A stretch of DNA of 41,114 bases from the NCBI RefSeq assembly GCF_001270745.1, contig NZ_KQ434752.1:1-41114 (forward strand), written 5' to 3'. Below, piece by piece: positions 25,168 through 32,458 of the stretch (its first letter is position 1; every line of letters starts with the position of its first letter). A program made the translations under genes and the position numbers. A model generated the notes under the pieces. That model worked only from the letters and a program-made list of their open reading frames with translations. It made no database searches and had not been told where the DNA came from. This stretch comes from Jiangella muralis (GTDB lineage Bacteria; Actinomycetota; Actinomycetes; Jiangellales; Jiangellaceae).

Positions 25168-25476
25168 TCAGTCCGCGCCGCCCCGGGCCGTGACCAGCCG
25201 CCGGCCGGCCCGGGTGGTCCGGCCCCCCGGGCCAGGCTGCGCCGGAACCACTGACCCGCTCGACCCGGTCGCCCCGGCCGCCCCGGCCGGCTCTGACCGC
25301 CCGGCCGGCTCGGCGGCCGCGGCCGGGGCCGCTTCGCTCTCTCCCCCGGCGCCTGGCGCCGGCCGCCGGGCGGTGGCGTGCGTCACCGCGTTCCGGATCA
25401 CCTGCGGAGTCCCGTCCAGGACCGCGGCGCTGGTCACAGCACCCAGCAATCCGGGCCGATCGAACCGTCCGGTCAT
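25168..25476 (-). CDS. Short low-complexity protein following DUF6325
   Basis: A 102-residue protein. It begins MTGRFDRPGLLGAVTSAAVLDGTPQVIRNAVTHATARRP, then Ala/Pro/Gly/Glu-rich sequence and a basic end (RTTRAGRRLVTARGGAD). Position and N-terminal style match the SHOCT gene that follows the other DUF6325 copy (MGLLRGMARTAVVAGTATAVSNRVSRR). However, the C-terminal SHOCT helix pair (LADLKAQGVLTDEEFAAAKARLL) is absent here, so I read it as a SHOCT-less or decayed relative. ATG 25476 overlaps the DUF6325 stop (ATGA) and has GAGGGGG upstream. Confidence 0.65.
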   Translation of the reverse strand: MTGRFDRPGLLGAVTSAAVLDGTPQVIRNAVTHATARRPAPGAGGESEAAPAAAAEPAGRSEPAGAAGATGSSGSVVPAQPGPGGRTTRAGRRLVTARGGAD

Positions 25477-25886
25477 GAGTTCCCCCTCAACACGTCGTCG
25501 GCTGCTTCCGACGGGATCAGGACGTGCAGCGCGACCTGGCCGCCGGCATCCCGGACGGCCTCGGACACGCGGCGCACCCAGGTGTTCTCGTAGGCGATGA
25601 GCACCGCCGAATGTCCTGGCGGCAGCGCATCGGCGACGACGGCGATGTCCTCGTCGTTGACCAGTTCGCCCTCGGCGATCTCCACCCCGCCGAAGCCGAA
25701 CGCGTCGGCGCCGTCGGCGAACTCGACGACCCGGAGGTCGCCGTTCGCCTCGCGCGCCGCGAACACGATGTCCAATAGCGTGACGTCCCCCATGTCGACG
25801 ACGCCGCGCAGCGCCTCGACGGCGAGCGGGTCGACCCGCTCGCCGGGAAAGGTCAGGATCAGCACCTCCACCGGCCGGAACCTCAT
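25473..25886 (-). CDS. DUF6325 family protein, copy A
   Basis: A 137-residue cytoplasmic protein: MRFRPVEVLILTFPGERVDPLAVEALRGVVDMGDVTLLDIVFAAREANGDLRVVEFAD, then ALPPGHSAVLIAYENTWVRRVSEAVRDAGGQV. The pattern V-L-x-F-P-G, D-I-V-F and E-N-T-W is shared with the copy at 29788-30225. No catalytic residues are evident, and the family is usually near stress and membrane genes. ATG 25886 is chosen because homology begins there; an extended frame to 25973 is only Gly/Arg-rich. Palindrome site 4 lies 83 nt upstream. It heads an operon with the genes at 25168 and 23698. Confidence 0.85.
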   Translation of the reverse strand: MRFRPVEVLILTFPGERVDPLAVEALRGVVDMGDVTLLDIVFAAREANGDLRVVEFADGADAFGFGGVEIAEGELVNDEDIAVVADALPPGHSAVLIAYENTWVRRVSEAVRDAGGQVALHVLIPSEAADDVLRGNS

Positions 25887-25969
25887 CGCAGCCCCCGTCT
25901 GCGCATGGCCATACTCCACCCCGTTCCCCCAGCCCGCCCACAGCCTGCCCAGCTGTGCTCGGGTCCGCC

Positions 25970-25986
25970 TCACCCACCCCGGGTGA
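25970..25986. promoter_or_regulatory. Stress-block palindrome, site 4 (exact)
   Basis: TCACCC-ACCCC-GGGTGA within a longer GCCTCACCC...GGGTGAGGC symmetry. It lies 83 nt before the DUF6325 copy A start on the minus strand and 5 nt after the stop of the LuxR-type regulator. Confidence 0.65.
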
Positions 25987-25991
25987 GGCCC

Positions 25992-28664
25992 CTACAAAAG
26001 GCCCAATTCCCTCGCCCGGTCGACGGCCTGACGACGGCTGCCGACGTCGAACTTGCGGTAGATCGCCTTGAGATGTGTCTTGACGGTGTTGACGCTCAGC
26101 ACGTGCGCCCCGGCGATCTCCTCCAGCGACAGCAGCGACGGCAGGTCGCGCAGCAGTTCCAGCTCACGCGCCGTCAGCGCTTCGCCGGACACCGTCGCCC
26201 GCTGCGCGTCACCCTCGTCGTCGCCGAACAGGCCGATGGCGGTGTGGACGAACTCCTCGTGCCGGCCGAACCTCCCTTCCCCGTGGATGAGCAGCGACCG
26301 GACCCGCCCGGACGCCCCGACGAACTCCCGGAACATCCGCCGCGGCTCGGCGAGGTCCAGGGCGTGCAGCAGCGCGTCGTGCGCGCGGGCCGGCTCGTCC
26401 AGTTCGGCAGCGAAGTGCGCCGACAGCAGCCAGCCGGTGATCTCGTTGCTGACGAGGTGACACGGCACCGTCCCGGCCAGCACCGGCTGCAACGCCGCCC
26501 GGGCCGCCGCCTTGCGCCCGTCGTGCGCGTGCGCCAGCGCCCGCAGCACGAGCAGGTCGCCGGTGTCGTCGAGCAGCCGCTCGGCCCGGGTCAGGGCCTC
26601 GGCGACCGCCGCCCGGTCGCCCGCCGCCAGCGCCAGTTGCAGCTCGGTGAGGCAGAAGTAGCTGGCACCCACCGGCGGCAGCGCGCTGTCGTCGTACGGC
26701 CAGGCGCGGCGCAGCAGCCGGGCCGCCTCGTGCCGGTTCGGCGTCTCGGCCGCGGCCAGGCAGGCCCGCAGCAGCCGGGTGGACAACTCGACCTCGGGCT
26801 CGACGTCGGCGTCGATGGCGCCGGCCAGGGCCAGGTAGCGGCGGGTCTCGTCGTGGTCCAGCCGCTGGAACGCCGTACCGGCGGCCAGGAGGTAGACCGG
26901 CGTCATCCGCCCGGTGCCGGACCAGCCGCGCCGCCCGGCGAAGTCGATCGCCTCGGTGACCCGCCGGGTGACGGTCTCGGCGTCGCCCCGCGCGGCGGCG
27001 CCGACCGCGAGGTAGGACAGGCATTCCAGCGCCAGCGCGTCGCGGCCGTCGCGGCGGGCCATGCGCAGCGCCTCGCGCAGGTCCTCCTCGGCCGCGTCGT
27101 ACTCGCGGAACCAGATCCGGAGGATTCCCCGGTTGACCGCGGCGAGCAGCAGCAGATCCGGCTCGCCGGGCACCTGCTCCTCGCTCAGCCCGAGCAACTC
27201 GGCCAGCTCCGGGCCGCGGTCGCCGCGCAGCCGCCCCTCGTACATGAGCGCGGTGGTGTGCAGCAGCCGCAGCCGCGCGGACCGGTGCCGGGACGGGTCG
27301 CGCCCGACGAGGTCGATGTGGCGGCGGGCCACCGGGAGCGCGCCGTCCTGCAGCGCCGCCAGCGCCGCGACCAGCGCCGTCACCGGTTCGGCGACGAGGT
27401 CGTCGGGCAGCTGCCGCACCGTCGCCGACAGCCGGGTGGCGTCGCCGGACAGCAGCAGCCGCAACCCGTACCGGTCGACGAGGTCCGCGGCGCGCGGCCA
27501 GTCGGCGCCGTCGGCGGCGTGGTCCATCGCCGGCCCGGGCAGCCCGTGGTCCAGGAACCACCCCGACGCCTCGACGTGGTGCTGCCGCTGCGCCACGACG
27601 TCGCGCCGGTTGCCCTCGGCCAGCAGGAAGCTGCGCAGCAGGCCGTGCACCCGGTACGACGTCGGCGCCCGGCCCACGCGCGCCACCAGCGCGTTGTCGC
27701 GGGCCAGCCGGGCCAGGACGGCGCCGGCGTCGGCCCGGCCGGACAGCCGGCTGGCGAGATCGGCGGTGAGCGTCTCGGCCACCGCCGTGGCCAGCAGCAG
27801 GTCGACGGTCTCGGCGGAGAGCGCGTCGAGCACCTCCGCGACGAGGTAGTCGGCCAGCGGCCGCTCGTCGCCGGCGAACCCGGCGATGTACTTGGTGACG
27901 TCGTCCTGCGACGCCAGCGACAGCGCGGCCAGGCTGAGCCCGGCCGCCCAGCCCTCGGTCCGCTCCAGCAGCAGCGCGAGGTCGGGCTCGTCCAGCTCGA
28001 GGTGCCGGCGGCGCAGCAGGAGGTCGGCCTCGTCGAGGTCGAACGCGAGGTCGGCGGCGCGCACCTCCGTCGCCTGGCCGTCCAGGACCATCCGGGCCAC
28101 CGGCAGCGGCGGGTCGAACCGGCTGCCCAGCACCAGCCGCAGCCCGGCCGGACGGTAGCGGATCAGCCCGGCGAGGCAGGCCAGCCCGCGCGGCGACGCG
28201 ATGACGTGGACGTCGTCCAGCAGCACCCACAGCGGCTGCCGCAGCGCGTCGACGGCCTCGGCGAACGCGGTCAGGAAGCCGCGGTTGCCGGCGTCGCCCG
28301 GCGGGGTCAGCGCGGCCAGCCGCACCTCGGCGGCGGCGTCGACACCGCGGACGGCCCGCCCGCAGGCGCGCAGCAGCCCGGACCACAGCACGTACGGGTC
28401 GTCGTCGTGTTCGTCGAGGGCCAGCCAGGCGACCGGGACGCCGGCCGATCGCAGCCGCTGCCGCCACTGCGCCAGCAGCATGGTCTTCCCCGCGCCGGCC
28501 GGGGCCGAGACCAGCGCGAGCACGCGACCCTCCGCCTCCGCGACCCCCAGGGCACGGAGCAGTCGGGTGCGGGACACCACGCCGGCTGGCATCCGAGGAG
28601 CCCGTAGTTTCTGTTCCAGGATCCTCGCACGCCCCGCGTGAGGGGCAGCTACGACCACGATCAT
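25992..28664 (-). CDS. LuxR-family ATP-binding regulator (MalT/LAL type)
   Basis: A large STAND-class transcription activator of about 890 residues. It opens LEQKLRAPRMPAGVVSRTRLLRAL, the MalT-like entry. The Walker A motif is SAPAGAGKT, followed by LWVLLDDVHVI (Walker B with the Asp pair). A long TPR-like helical region runs from about residues 320 to 800. The C-terminal LuxR helix-turn-helix is LTARELELLRDLPSLLSLEEIAGAHVLSVNTVKTHLKAIYRKFDV. Such proteins bind ATP and an inducer, then oligomerise on DNA. The start is uncertain: ATG 28664 is taken, but 28712, 28709 and 28592 are also in frame and none has a good ribosome site. Its promoter region carries palindrome site 5 and a second dyad at 28707. 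Confidence 0.88.
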   Translation of the reverse strand: MIVVVAAPHAGRARILEQKLRAPRMPAGVVSRTRLLRALGVAEAEGRVLALVSAPAGAGKTMLLAQWRQRLRSAGVPVAWLALDEHDDDPYVLWSGLLRACGRAVRGVDAAAEVRLAALTPPGDAGNRGFLTAFAEAVDALRQPLWVLLDDVHVIASPRGLACLAGLIRYRPAGLRLVLGSRFDPPLPVARMVLDGQATEVRAADLAFDLDEADLLLRRRHLELDEPDLALLLERTEGWAAGLSLAALSLASQDDVTKYIAGFAGDERPLADYLVAEVLDALSAETVDLLLATAVAETLTADLASRLSGRADAGAVLARLARDNALVARVGRAPTSYRVHGLLRSFLLAEGNRRDVVAQRQHHVEASGWFLDHGLPGPAMDHAADGADWPRAADLVDRYGLRLLLSGDATRLSATVRQLPDDLVAEPVTALVAALAALQDGALPVARRHIDLVGRDPSRHRSARLRLLHTTALMYEGRLRGDRGPELAELLGLSEEQVPGEPDLLLLAAVNRGILRIWFREYDAAEEDLREALRMARRDGRDALALECLSYLAVGAAARGDAETVTRRVTEAIDFAGRRGWSGTGRMTPVYLLAAGTAFQRLDHDETRRYLALAGAIDADVEPEVELSTRLLRACLAAAETPNRHEAARLLRRAWPYDDSALPPVGASYFCLTELQLALAAGDRAAVAEALTRAERLLDDTGDLLVLRALAHAHDGRKAAARAALQPVLAGTVPCHLVSNEITGWLLSAHFAAELDEPARAHDALLHALDLAEPRRMFREFVGASGRVRSLLIHGEGRFGRHEEFVHTAIGLFGDDEGDAQRATVSGEALTARELELLRDLPSLLSLEEIAGAHVLSVNTVKTHLKAIYRKFDVGSRRQAVDRARELGLL

Positions 28665-28706
28665 CACAGTAGCGGCGAATTGTCGATCTCGACCTCGCTT
28701 TGACCC

Positions 28707-28723
28707 CATCACCTCAGGTGATG
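28707..28723. promoter_or_regulatory. Perfect 17-bp dyad CATCACCT-C-AGGTGATG
   Basis: Perfect symmetry about 28715, 43 bp upstream of the regulator's assumed start. It resembles the stress-block palindrome in the TCACC/GGTGA words but has a 3-nt rather than a 7-nt gap between them, so it is a different site. A candidate autoregulatory operator. Confidence 0.5.
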
Positions 28724-28745
28724 TTGCGCGGCACCCGCGCGCCCC

Positions 28746-28762
28746 TCACCCGGTGCGGGTGA
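28746..28762. promoter_or_regulatory. Stress-block palindrome, site 5 (exact)
   Basis: TCACCC-GGTGC-GGGTGA, followed by GCCGTGCC. It lies 67 nt upstream of ATG 28830 and 81 nt upstream of the regulator's assumed start on the other strand. Confidence 0.65.
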
Positions 28763-28829
28763 GCCGTGCCGCCCCTCCGCCGGGCGATGGTGGGGTGTGT
28801 CCCGCTCGAGAACCTGGGGGCGCATTCAC

Positions 28830-29030
28830 ATGCGCTACGAGTTCCTCGTCACCGGCCGCGTCTCCGACACCGTCCGGGCGGCGTTCCCCGAATTCGATGT
28901 TGCCGACGGCCCGGCCGGCGGCACGTCGATCTATGGGCCGGTGCGCGACTGGGCCGCGCTGCGGGGCGTGCTCGCCCGGCTGGACGCCCTGGGGCTGACG
29001 GTCGTGGAGATGCGCAAGCTGCCCGACTGA
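28830..29030 (+). CDS. 66-residue protein of unknown function
   Basis: MRYEFLVTGRVSDTVRAAFPEFDVADGPAGGTSIYGPVRDWAALRGVLARLDALGLTVVEMRKLPD in essence: a compact ferredoxin-like beta-alpha-beta-beta-alpha-beta pattern without cysteines. I recall similar short actinobacterial proteins but no function. GGGGGCG stands about 9 nt before ATG 28830; an in-frame GTG farther upstream is possible but adds only basic residues. It is divergent from the large regulator, is followed 19 bp later by the DUF6069 gene, and is preceded at 67 nt by palindrome site 5. Confidence 0.7.
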   Translation: MRYEFLVTGRVSDTVRAAFPEFDVADGPAGGTSIYGPVRDWAALRGVLARLDALGLTVVEMRKLPD

Positions 29031-29049
29031 GCCCGAGGAGGCATGCCGT

Positions 29050-29544
29050 ATGACCAGCGACCCCACCAGCCGGTCCGGACCACCTGTCGTCGACGCCGGT
29101 CGCCTGTGGGCGGGTGGCGTCGCCACCGCCGTCATCGGCGCGCTCATCGCGGTCGTCGGGATCGTCCTGATCCGCGGCGTGTTCGACATCCCGATCCTGG
29201 CGCCGGAGGGCGAGGGCACGTGGGGCGACGCGGGCACCGGCTGGTACGCCGCCGGCGCGGCGCTGGCCGCGCTGGCGGCGACCGCACTGGTGCACGTGCT
29301 GCTGCTGACGACGCCGCAGCCGCTGCGGTTCTTCTCCTGGGTGATCGGGCTCGCGACGGTGATCGGCGTCGTGGCGCCGTTCACGTCCAACGCCGACCTC
29401 GACGCGGAGGTCGCGACCGCCGGGCTGAACCTGGTGCTCGGGGTCGCGATCGGCACGCTGGTCTCGTCGGTGGCGCGCAGCGCGAGCCGGCCCGCGCGGC
29501 GCCGCCGACCGGAGCCGCCGCCGCCCGGGCCTGCCGCCTACTGA
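29050..29544 (+). CDS. DUF6069 four-helix membrane protein
   Basis: A 164-residue integral membrane protein. Four hydrophobic helices: WAGGVATAVIGALIAVVGIVLIRG; WYAAGAALAALAATALVHVLLL; FFSWVIGLATVIGVVAPF; and GLNLVLGVAIGTLVSSVA. The loop FDIPILAPEGEGTWGDAGTGWY and the ADLDAEVATAGLNL segment are the family hallmarks. The C-terminus is Arg/Pro-rich and cytoplasmic. Function unknown. A GAGGAGG ribosome site stands 9 nt upstream of ATG 29050. It forms an operon with the 66-residue gene and is followed by a strong hairpin at 29596. Confidence 0.82.
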   Translation: MTSDPTSRSGPPVVDAGRLWAGGVATAVIGALIAVVGIVLIRGVFDIPILAPEGEGTWGDAGTGWYAAGAALAALAATALVHVLLLTTPQPLRFFSWVIGLATVIGVVAPFTSNADLDAEVATAGLNLVLGVAIGTLVSSVARSASRPARRRRPEPPPPGPAAY

Positions 29545-29595
29545 CGGGACCTGGCCGGCCGCGCCGCCGCGCCTGGCTGGTTGCTGTTCGGCGGA

Positions 29596-29632
29596 GGTGA
29601 CACCAGCGCCAACAATTGGCGCTGGTGTCACC
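29596..29632. terminator. Perfect 17-bp-stem hairpin after the DUF6069 gene
   Basis: The arms GGTGACACCAGCGCCAA (29596-29612) and its complement (29616-29632) enclose a CAA loop. There is no T tract, so it may be a factor-assisted terminator or a dispersed palindromic repeat. It lies 51 nt past the stop. Confidence 0.6.
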
Positions 29633-29735
29633 CTGCCCCACACAGCGGTGCCGCTCCGGGGCGGCGTCGGAGAAGGTGGACCGCACCGCCTCCGGCGTGG
29701 AGCCGCCGGCCACGCCCTGAGGCCGCGACGTCGCC

Positions 29736-29752
29736 TCACCCGCGACGGGTGA
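29736..29752. promoter_or_regulatory. Stress-block palindrome, site 6 (exact)
   Basis: TCACCC-GCGAC-GGGTGA with outer GCC/GGC symmetry. It lies 35 nt upstream of ATG 29788, closer than at the other sites. Confidence 0.65.
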
Positions 29753-29787
29753 GGCGGTCGCCGCCGCGGCGGCGAAGGCTGGGCCGC

Positions 29788-30225
29788 ATGGACACCGTGG
29801 ACGTGGGACCGGTCGACATCCTGATGCTGCGCTTCCCGGGCAATCAGTTCAAGGGCGAGATCGTGCCGGCGATGCGCGATCTCGTCGTGAACGGACTGGT
29901 CCGGATCGTCGACCTGATGTTCGTGTATCGCGACGCCGACGGCACCGTCGGCTCGATCGAGCTGGCCGGGCTCGGGCCCGACCTGGAACCCGCCTTCGCC
30001 GACCTGGACGGTCAGCTCGGTGGCGGCCTGCTGGATGCCGAGGACGTGGAGGAGGTCGCGGAGAGCCTGCCGCCGGGCAACTCCGTCGCCGTCCTCGTCG
30101 TCGAGAACACCTGGGCGATCCCGTTCGTGAACGCGGTCCGCGCGGCCGGCGGCGAGGTCACCGACCAGGCCCGCGTCCCGGCCGAGACGGCGGCCCGCGC
30201 GCTGCGCGGCCTCGACATCGGCTGA
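29788..30225 (+). CDS. DUF6325 family protein, copy B
   Basis: A 145-residue cytoplasmic protein: VGPVDILMLRFPGNQFKGEIVPAMRDLVVNGLVRIVDLMFVYRDADGTVGSIELA, then SLPPGNSVAVLVVENTWAIPFVNAVRAAGGEV. It is closer to the typical DUF6325 wording than copy A at 25473. ATG 29788 is chosen at the start of homology, with GAAGG and GGG upstream. It leads a four-gene operon (SHOCT, lipoprotein, DUF1269). Copy A also leads an operon. This parallel, with the same palindrome upstream of both, points to paralogous operons under common control. Confidence 0.87.
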   Translation: MDTVDVGPVDILMLRFPGNQFKGEIVPAMRDLVVNGLVRIVDLMFVYRDADGTVGSIELAGLGPDLEPAFADLDGQLGGGLLDAEDVEEVAESLPPGNSVAVLVVENTWAIPFVNAVRAAGGEVTDQARVPAETAARALRGLDIG

Positions 30226-30238
30226 GGGGGCGGACGCG

Positions 30239-30538
30239 ATGGGACTGCTGCGAGGGATGGCCCGGACCGCGGTCGTGGCGGGCACGGCGACCGCGGTGTC
30301 GAACCGGGTGTCGCGCCGCCAGGCCGGCCGCTGGCAGCAACAGGAGTACGAGCAGCAGGCGATGGCGCAGCCCGCGCCCCAGCCCGCCCCTCCGGCCCCG
30401 GCCCCGGCCCCGGCGCCGGAGGCGCCCGCCGAGGACTCGCTCGCCGACCAACTGGCCCGGCTCGCCGACCTCAAGGCGCAGGGCGTGCTCACCGACGAGG
30501 AGTTCGCCGCGGCCAAGGCGCGATTGCTGACCGGGTGA
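30239..30538 (+). CDS. SHOCT-domain protein
   Basis: A 99-residue protein. A short hydrophobic/basic start (MGLLRGMARTAVVAGTATAVSNRVSRRQAGRW) is followed by a Gln/Ala/Pro linker with PAP repeats (about 40-64). The C-terminal SHOCT helix pair is DQLARLADLKAQGVLTDEEFAAAKARLL. SHOCT tails are oligomerisation or nucleic-acid-contact modules found on many small bacterial proteins. GAGGGGG lies 7 nt before the ATG. It sits 13 bp after DUF6325 copy B and 6 bp before the lipoprotein gene. Confidence 0.85.
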   Translation: MGLLRGMARTAVVAGTATAVSNRVSRRQAGRWQQQEYEQQAMAQPAPQPAPPAPAPAPAPEAPAEDSLADQLARLADLKAQGVLTDEEFAAAKARLLTG

Positions 30539-30544
30539 GCTCCG

Positions 30545-31114
30545 ATGCGACCCCGCGTGCTCGCCCTCGCCGCCGCGATCGTGCTGGTGGCCGGCTGCAG
30601 CAGCGACGAGTCGCCGGAGGAGGGGTGGGCCGACGGCGTCTGCTCGGCGTGGAACGAGTTGTCCGCCGACCTCCGCGGCCTGACCGACGGCCTGAACGTC
30701 GACTCGCTGACGCCTGAGGCGCTGGACCAGCTCAGCAACGAGATCTCCGACCGGGTCGACGCCGTCCAGGCCAGCGCGCAGAACCTCGCCGACGCCGTCG
30801 CCGACACCCCGGAGGGCGCCGACCAGGCGGTCGAGAACGCGCAGCAGGAGCTCGGCGACGAGGCCGACGACGTCCGGGCCGGGCTGGACTCGGCCGGCGA
30901 GGCGATCCAGAGCCTGTCCGGCGCGACCACCGGCGAGGACATCACCGGCGCGCTGTCCGACGCGCAGGCCGCGCTCACCCAGGCCGGGCAGGCGCTCAGC
31001 GCGCTCGGCGACACCGTCGCCGGCTACCTGTCATCGGCCGACGACACACTCCGGCAGGCGTTCGACGACGCGCAGTCCTGCCAGCAGACCCATACGGGAG
31101 GGACCCCATCATGA
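30545..31114 (+). CDS. Putative lipoprotein, helical
   Basis: A 189-residue protein. MRPRVLALAAAIVLVAGCSSDE is a lipoprotein signal with lipobox LVAGC, so the mature protein is anchored by Cys18 to the outer face of the membrane. The rest is almost all alpha-helical and very acidic (VDAVQASAQNLADAVADTPEGADQAVENAQQELGDEADDVRAG), as in phage-tail-like or coiled-coil scaffold proteins. A conserved-looking Cys pair stands near 36 and 180. No enzyme family is recognised. The stop overlaps the start of the DUF1269 gene (ATGA). Confidence 0.8.
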   Translation: MRPRVLALAAAIVLVAGCSSDESPEEGWADGVCSAWNELSADLRGLTDGLNVDSLTPEALDQLSNEISDRVDAVQASAQNLADAVADTPEGADQAVENAQQELGDEADDVRAGLDSAGEAIQSLSGATTGEDITGALSDAQAALTQAGQALSALGDTVAGYLSSADDTLRQAFDDAQSCQQTHTGGTPS

Positions 31115-31620
31115 GTGACAGCAACGTCGAGGTCTTCGTGGCCGCGTTCGGCACCGAGGACGAGGCCGGCCAGGCCTTGAAGGACTTCCGCGCGATGGCC
31201 CGCGAGGGCTCCATCGACCTCATCGACGCCGCCGTCGTGGTCCGCCGCGCCGACGGCAAGGTGACGTTCCAGGAGACCACCGACCCCAGCGGCAAGACGT
31301 GGGCCAAGCGCGGCGCCGTCGCAGGCGGTCTCGTCGGCCTGATCTTCCCGCCGAGCCTGCTCGTGTCCGCCGCGGTCGGCGCGGCCGGCGGCGGCATCTG
31401 GGGCAAGGTGCGCGACAAGGGCTTCCAGGACTCGGACCTGCGCTCCATCGGCGACAGCCTCGAGCCCGGCACGTCCGCCATCATCGCCGTCGCCGAGGAC
31501 CGGATGATCGAGCGGCTGCAGGCCGGGCTCGAGGGCTACCGCAACATCGCGCGGCACGCCGTCAGCGCCGCGGCCGCGGCCGCCGTCATCGCCGCCCCGG
31601 AAGAGGACTCACCGTCCTGA
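31111..31620 (+). CDS. DUF1269 family protein, second copy
   Basis: A 169-residue protein. It opens VEVFVAAFGTEDEAGQALKDFRAMAREGSIDLIDAAVVVRRADGKVTFQET, then WAKRGAVAGGLVGLIFPPSLLVSAAVGAAGGGIWGKVRDKGF (the Gly-rich membrane-hairpin region), then LRSIGDSLEPGTSAIIAVAEDRMIERLQ. It shares the order of motifs with the gene at 16758-17249 but is clearly diverged. GGGAGGG precedes ATG 31111. Last gene of the DUF6325-B operon; its end overlaps the convergent CYTH gene by 12 bp. Confidence 0.88.
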   Translation: MSDSNVEVFVAAFGTEDEAGQALKDFRAMAREGSIDLIDAAVVVRRADGKVTFQETTDPSGKTWAKRGAVAGGLVGLIFPPSLLVSAAVGAAGGGIWGKVRDKGFQDSDLRSIGDSLEPGTSAIIAVAEDRMIERLQAGLEGYRNIARHAVSAAAAAAVIAAPEEDSPS

Positions 31621-32385
31621 CGTGAGCTGCTCGGAGAAGTACGTCAGCGCCGTCCGGGTCTTCGTCTGCTGCACGCCACCGAGGTCGATGCCGCGCTCGC
31701 CGAGGAAGGCCCGCGACTCCGCGGCCACGTTGAGCGCCTCACCCGGCAGGCACTTGGTGGACAGTTCGAGGATGCGGCCGCCGTCCGGGTACAACCACAG
31801 CTCGGCGACCAGCCGGCGGCCGTAGTCGCCGGGCGTGAACTTGAGCTTCATGATCGGGATCGGCCCGAGCGGGCTCAGGTCGTCCAGCTCCACCCCTTCG
31901 GGCGCGTGCGCCGCGAACAGGTCGCGCTGCTGCTTGGTGAACAACTTGCGGATCGGCCGCCGCCCGGCCAGCACGTCGCTGACGTGAGTGTTGTCGACCG
32001 GCGCCTTGAGCCGTCCGGACGCCACGAACGAGCCGCCCGGCATCGCGTCGACCTCCACCCCGAAGTCCGGCGACCGCCGCAGCGCCGGCGACAGCTTTTT
32101 CGGCTCCACCGGGCGCAGCTTCACCACCGCGTCGCCGGGCCGGCGTTGCACCCGCCGGGCCCGGACCACCACGCCGGCGCGGTCCAGCGCGAGGTCCGGC
32201 GTGTCGAAGAACACCACCTGCCGGATCTGAGCGTCCAGCGGGTCCATGCCCAGCGCCGTGACGGCGGAACGTTGGTCGACGTCCGGCACGCTCAGCTTCA
32301 GCTCGACGGTATCGGCGTCCTTGAACAACGCGAGTAACTCCCCCAGCCGTTTGCTGGACATGATCGGCAGCGCCGTTTCGGTCAT
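31609..32385 (-). CDS. CYTH-like domain protein
   Basis: A 258-residue protein. ADTVELKLSVPD near residue 24 gives the E-x-K of the CYTH signature, although the first Glu of ExExK is Thr here. Further features are QVVFFDTPDLALDRAGVVVRARRVQRRPGDAVVKLRPVE and a late basic-acidic strand pattern (GRRLVAELWLYPDGGRILELSTK). CYTH enzymes act on triphosphates such as polyphosphate, ATP or thiamine triphosphate, with divalent metal. The weakened signature leaves activity open. ATG 32385 is chosen at the start of homology; upstream frame is low complexity. It is divergent from the SnoaL-like gene, with palindrome site 7 between them. Confidence 0.75.
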   Translation of the reverse strand: MTETALPIMSSKRLGELLALFKDADTVELKLSVPDVDQRSAVTALGMDPLDAQIRQVVFFDTPDLALDRAGVVVRARRVQRRPGDAVVKLRPVEPKKLSPALRRSPDFGVEVDAMPGGSFVASGRLKAPVDNTHVSDVLAGRRPIRKLFTKQQRDLFAAHAPEGVELDDLSPLGPIPIMKLKFTPGDYGRRLVAELWLYPDGGRILELSTKCLPGEALNVAAESRAFLGERGIDLGGVQQTKTRTALTYFSEQLTSGR

Positions 32386-32433
32386 CCGGACCACCCCCCG
32401 TCTGGATCGTCGCGCCCCCGGCCCGGCCCGGCC

Positions 32434-32450
32434 CCACCCGATCCGGGTGA
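32434..32450. promoter_or_regulatory. Stress-block palindrome, site 7 (one mismatch)
   Basis: CCACCC-GATCC-GGGTGA, followed by TGCCGCC. It lies between divergent genes, 46 nt before ATG 32497 and 48 nt before ATG 32385. Confidence 0.55.
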
Positions 32451-32458
32451 TGCCGCCC

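Noticed and set aside
28707-28723. CATCACCTCAGGTGATG as an eighth copy of the stress-block palindrome
   Set aside because: The spacing between TCACC and GGTGA is 3 instead of 7 nt, and the flanking C/G is missing. It is kept as a separate dyad.
13422-32450. TCACCC-N5-GGGTGA copies as transcription terminators
   Set aside because: A 6-bp stem without T tract is weak. Most sites lie at similar distances before start codons, and two lie between divergent genes where a terminator is not expected.
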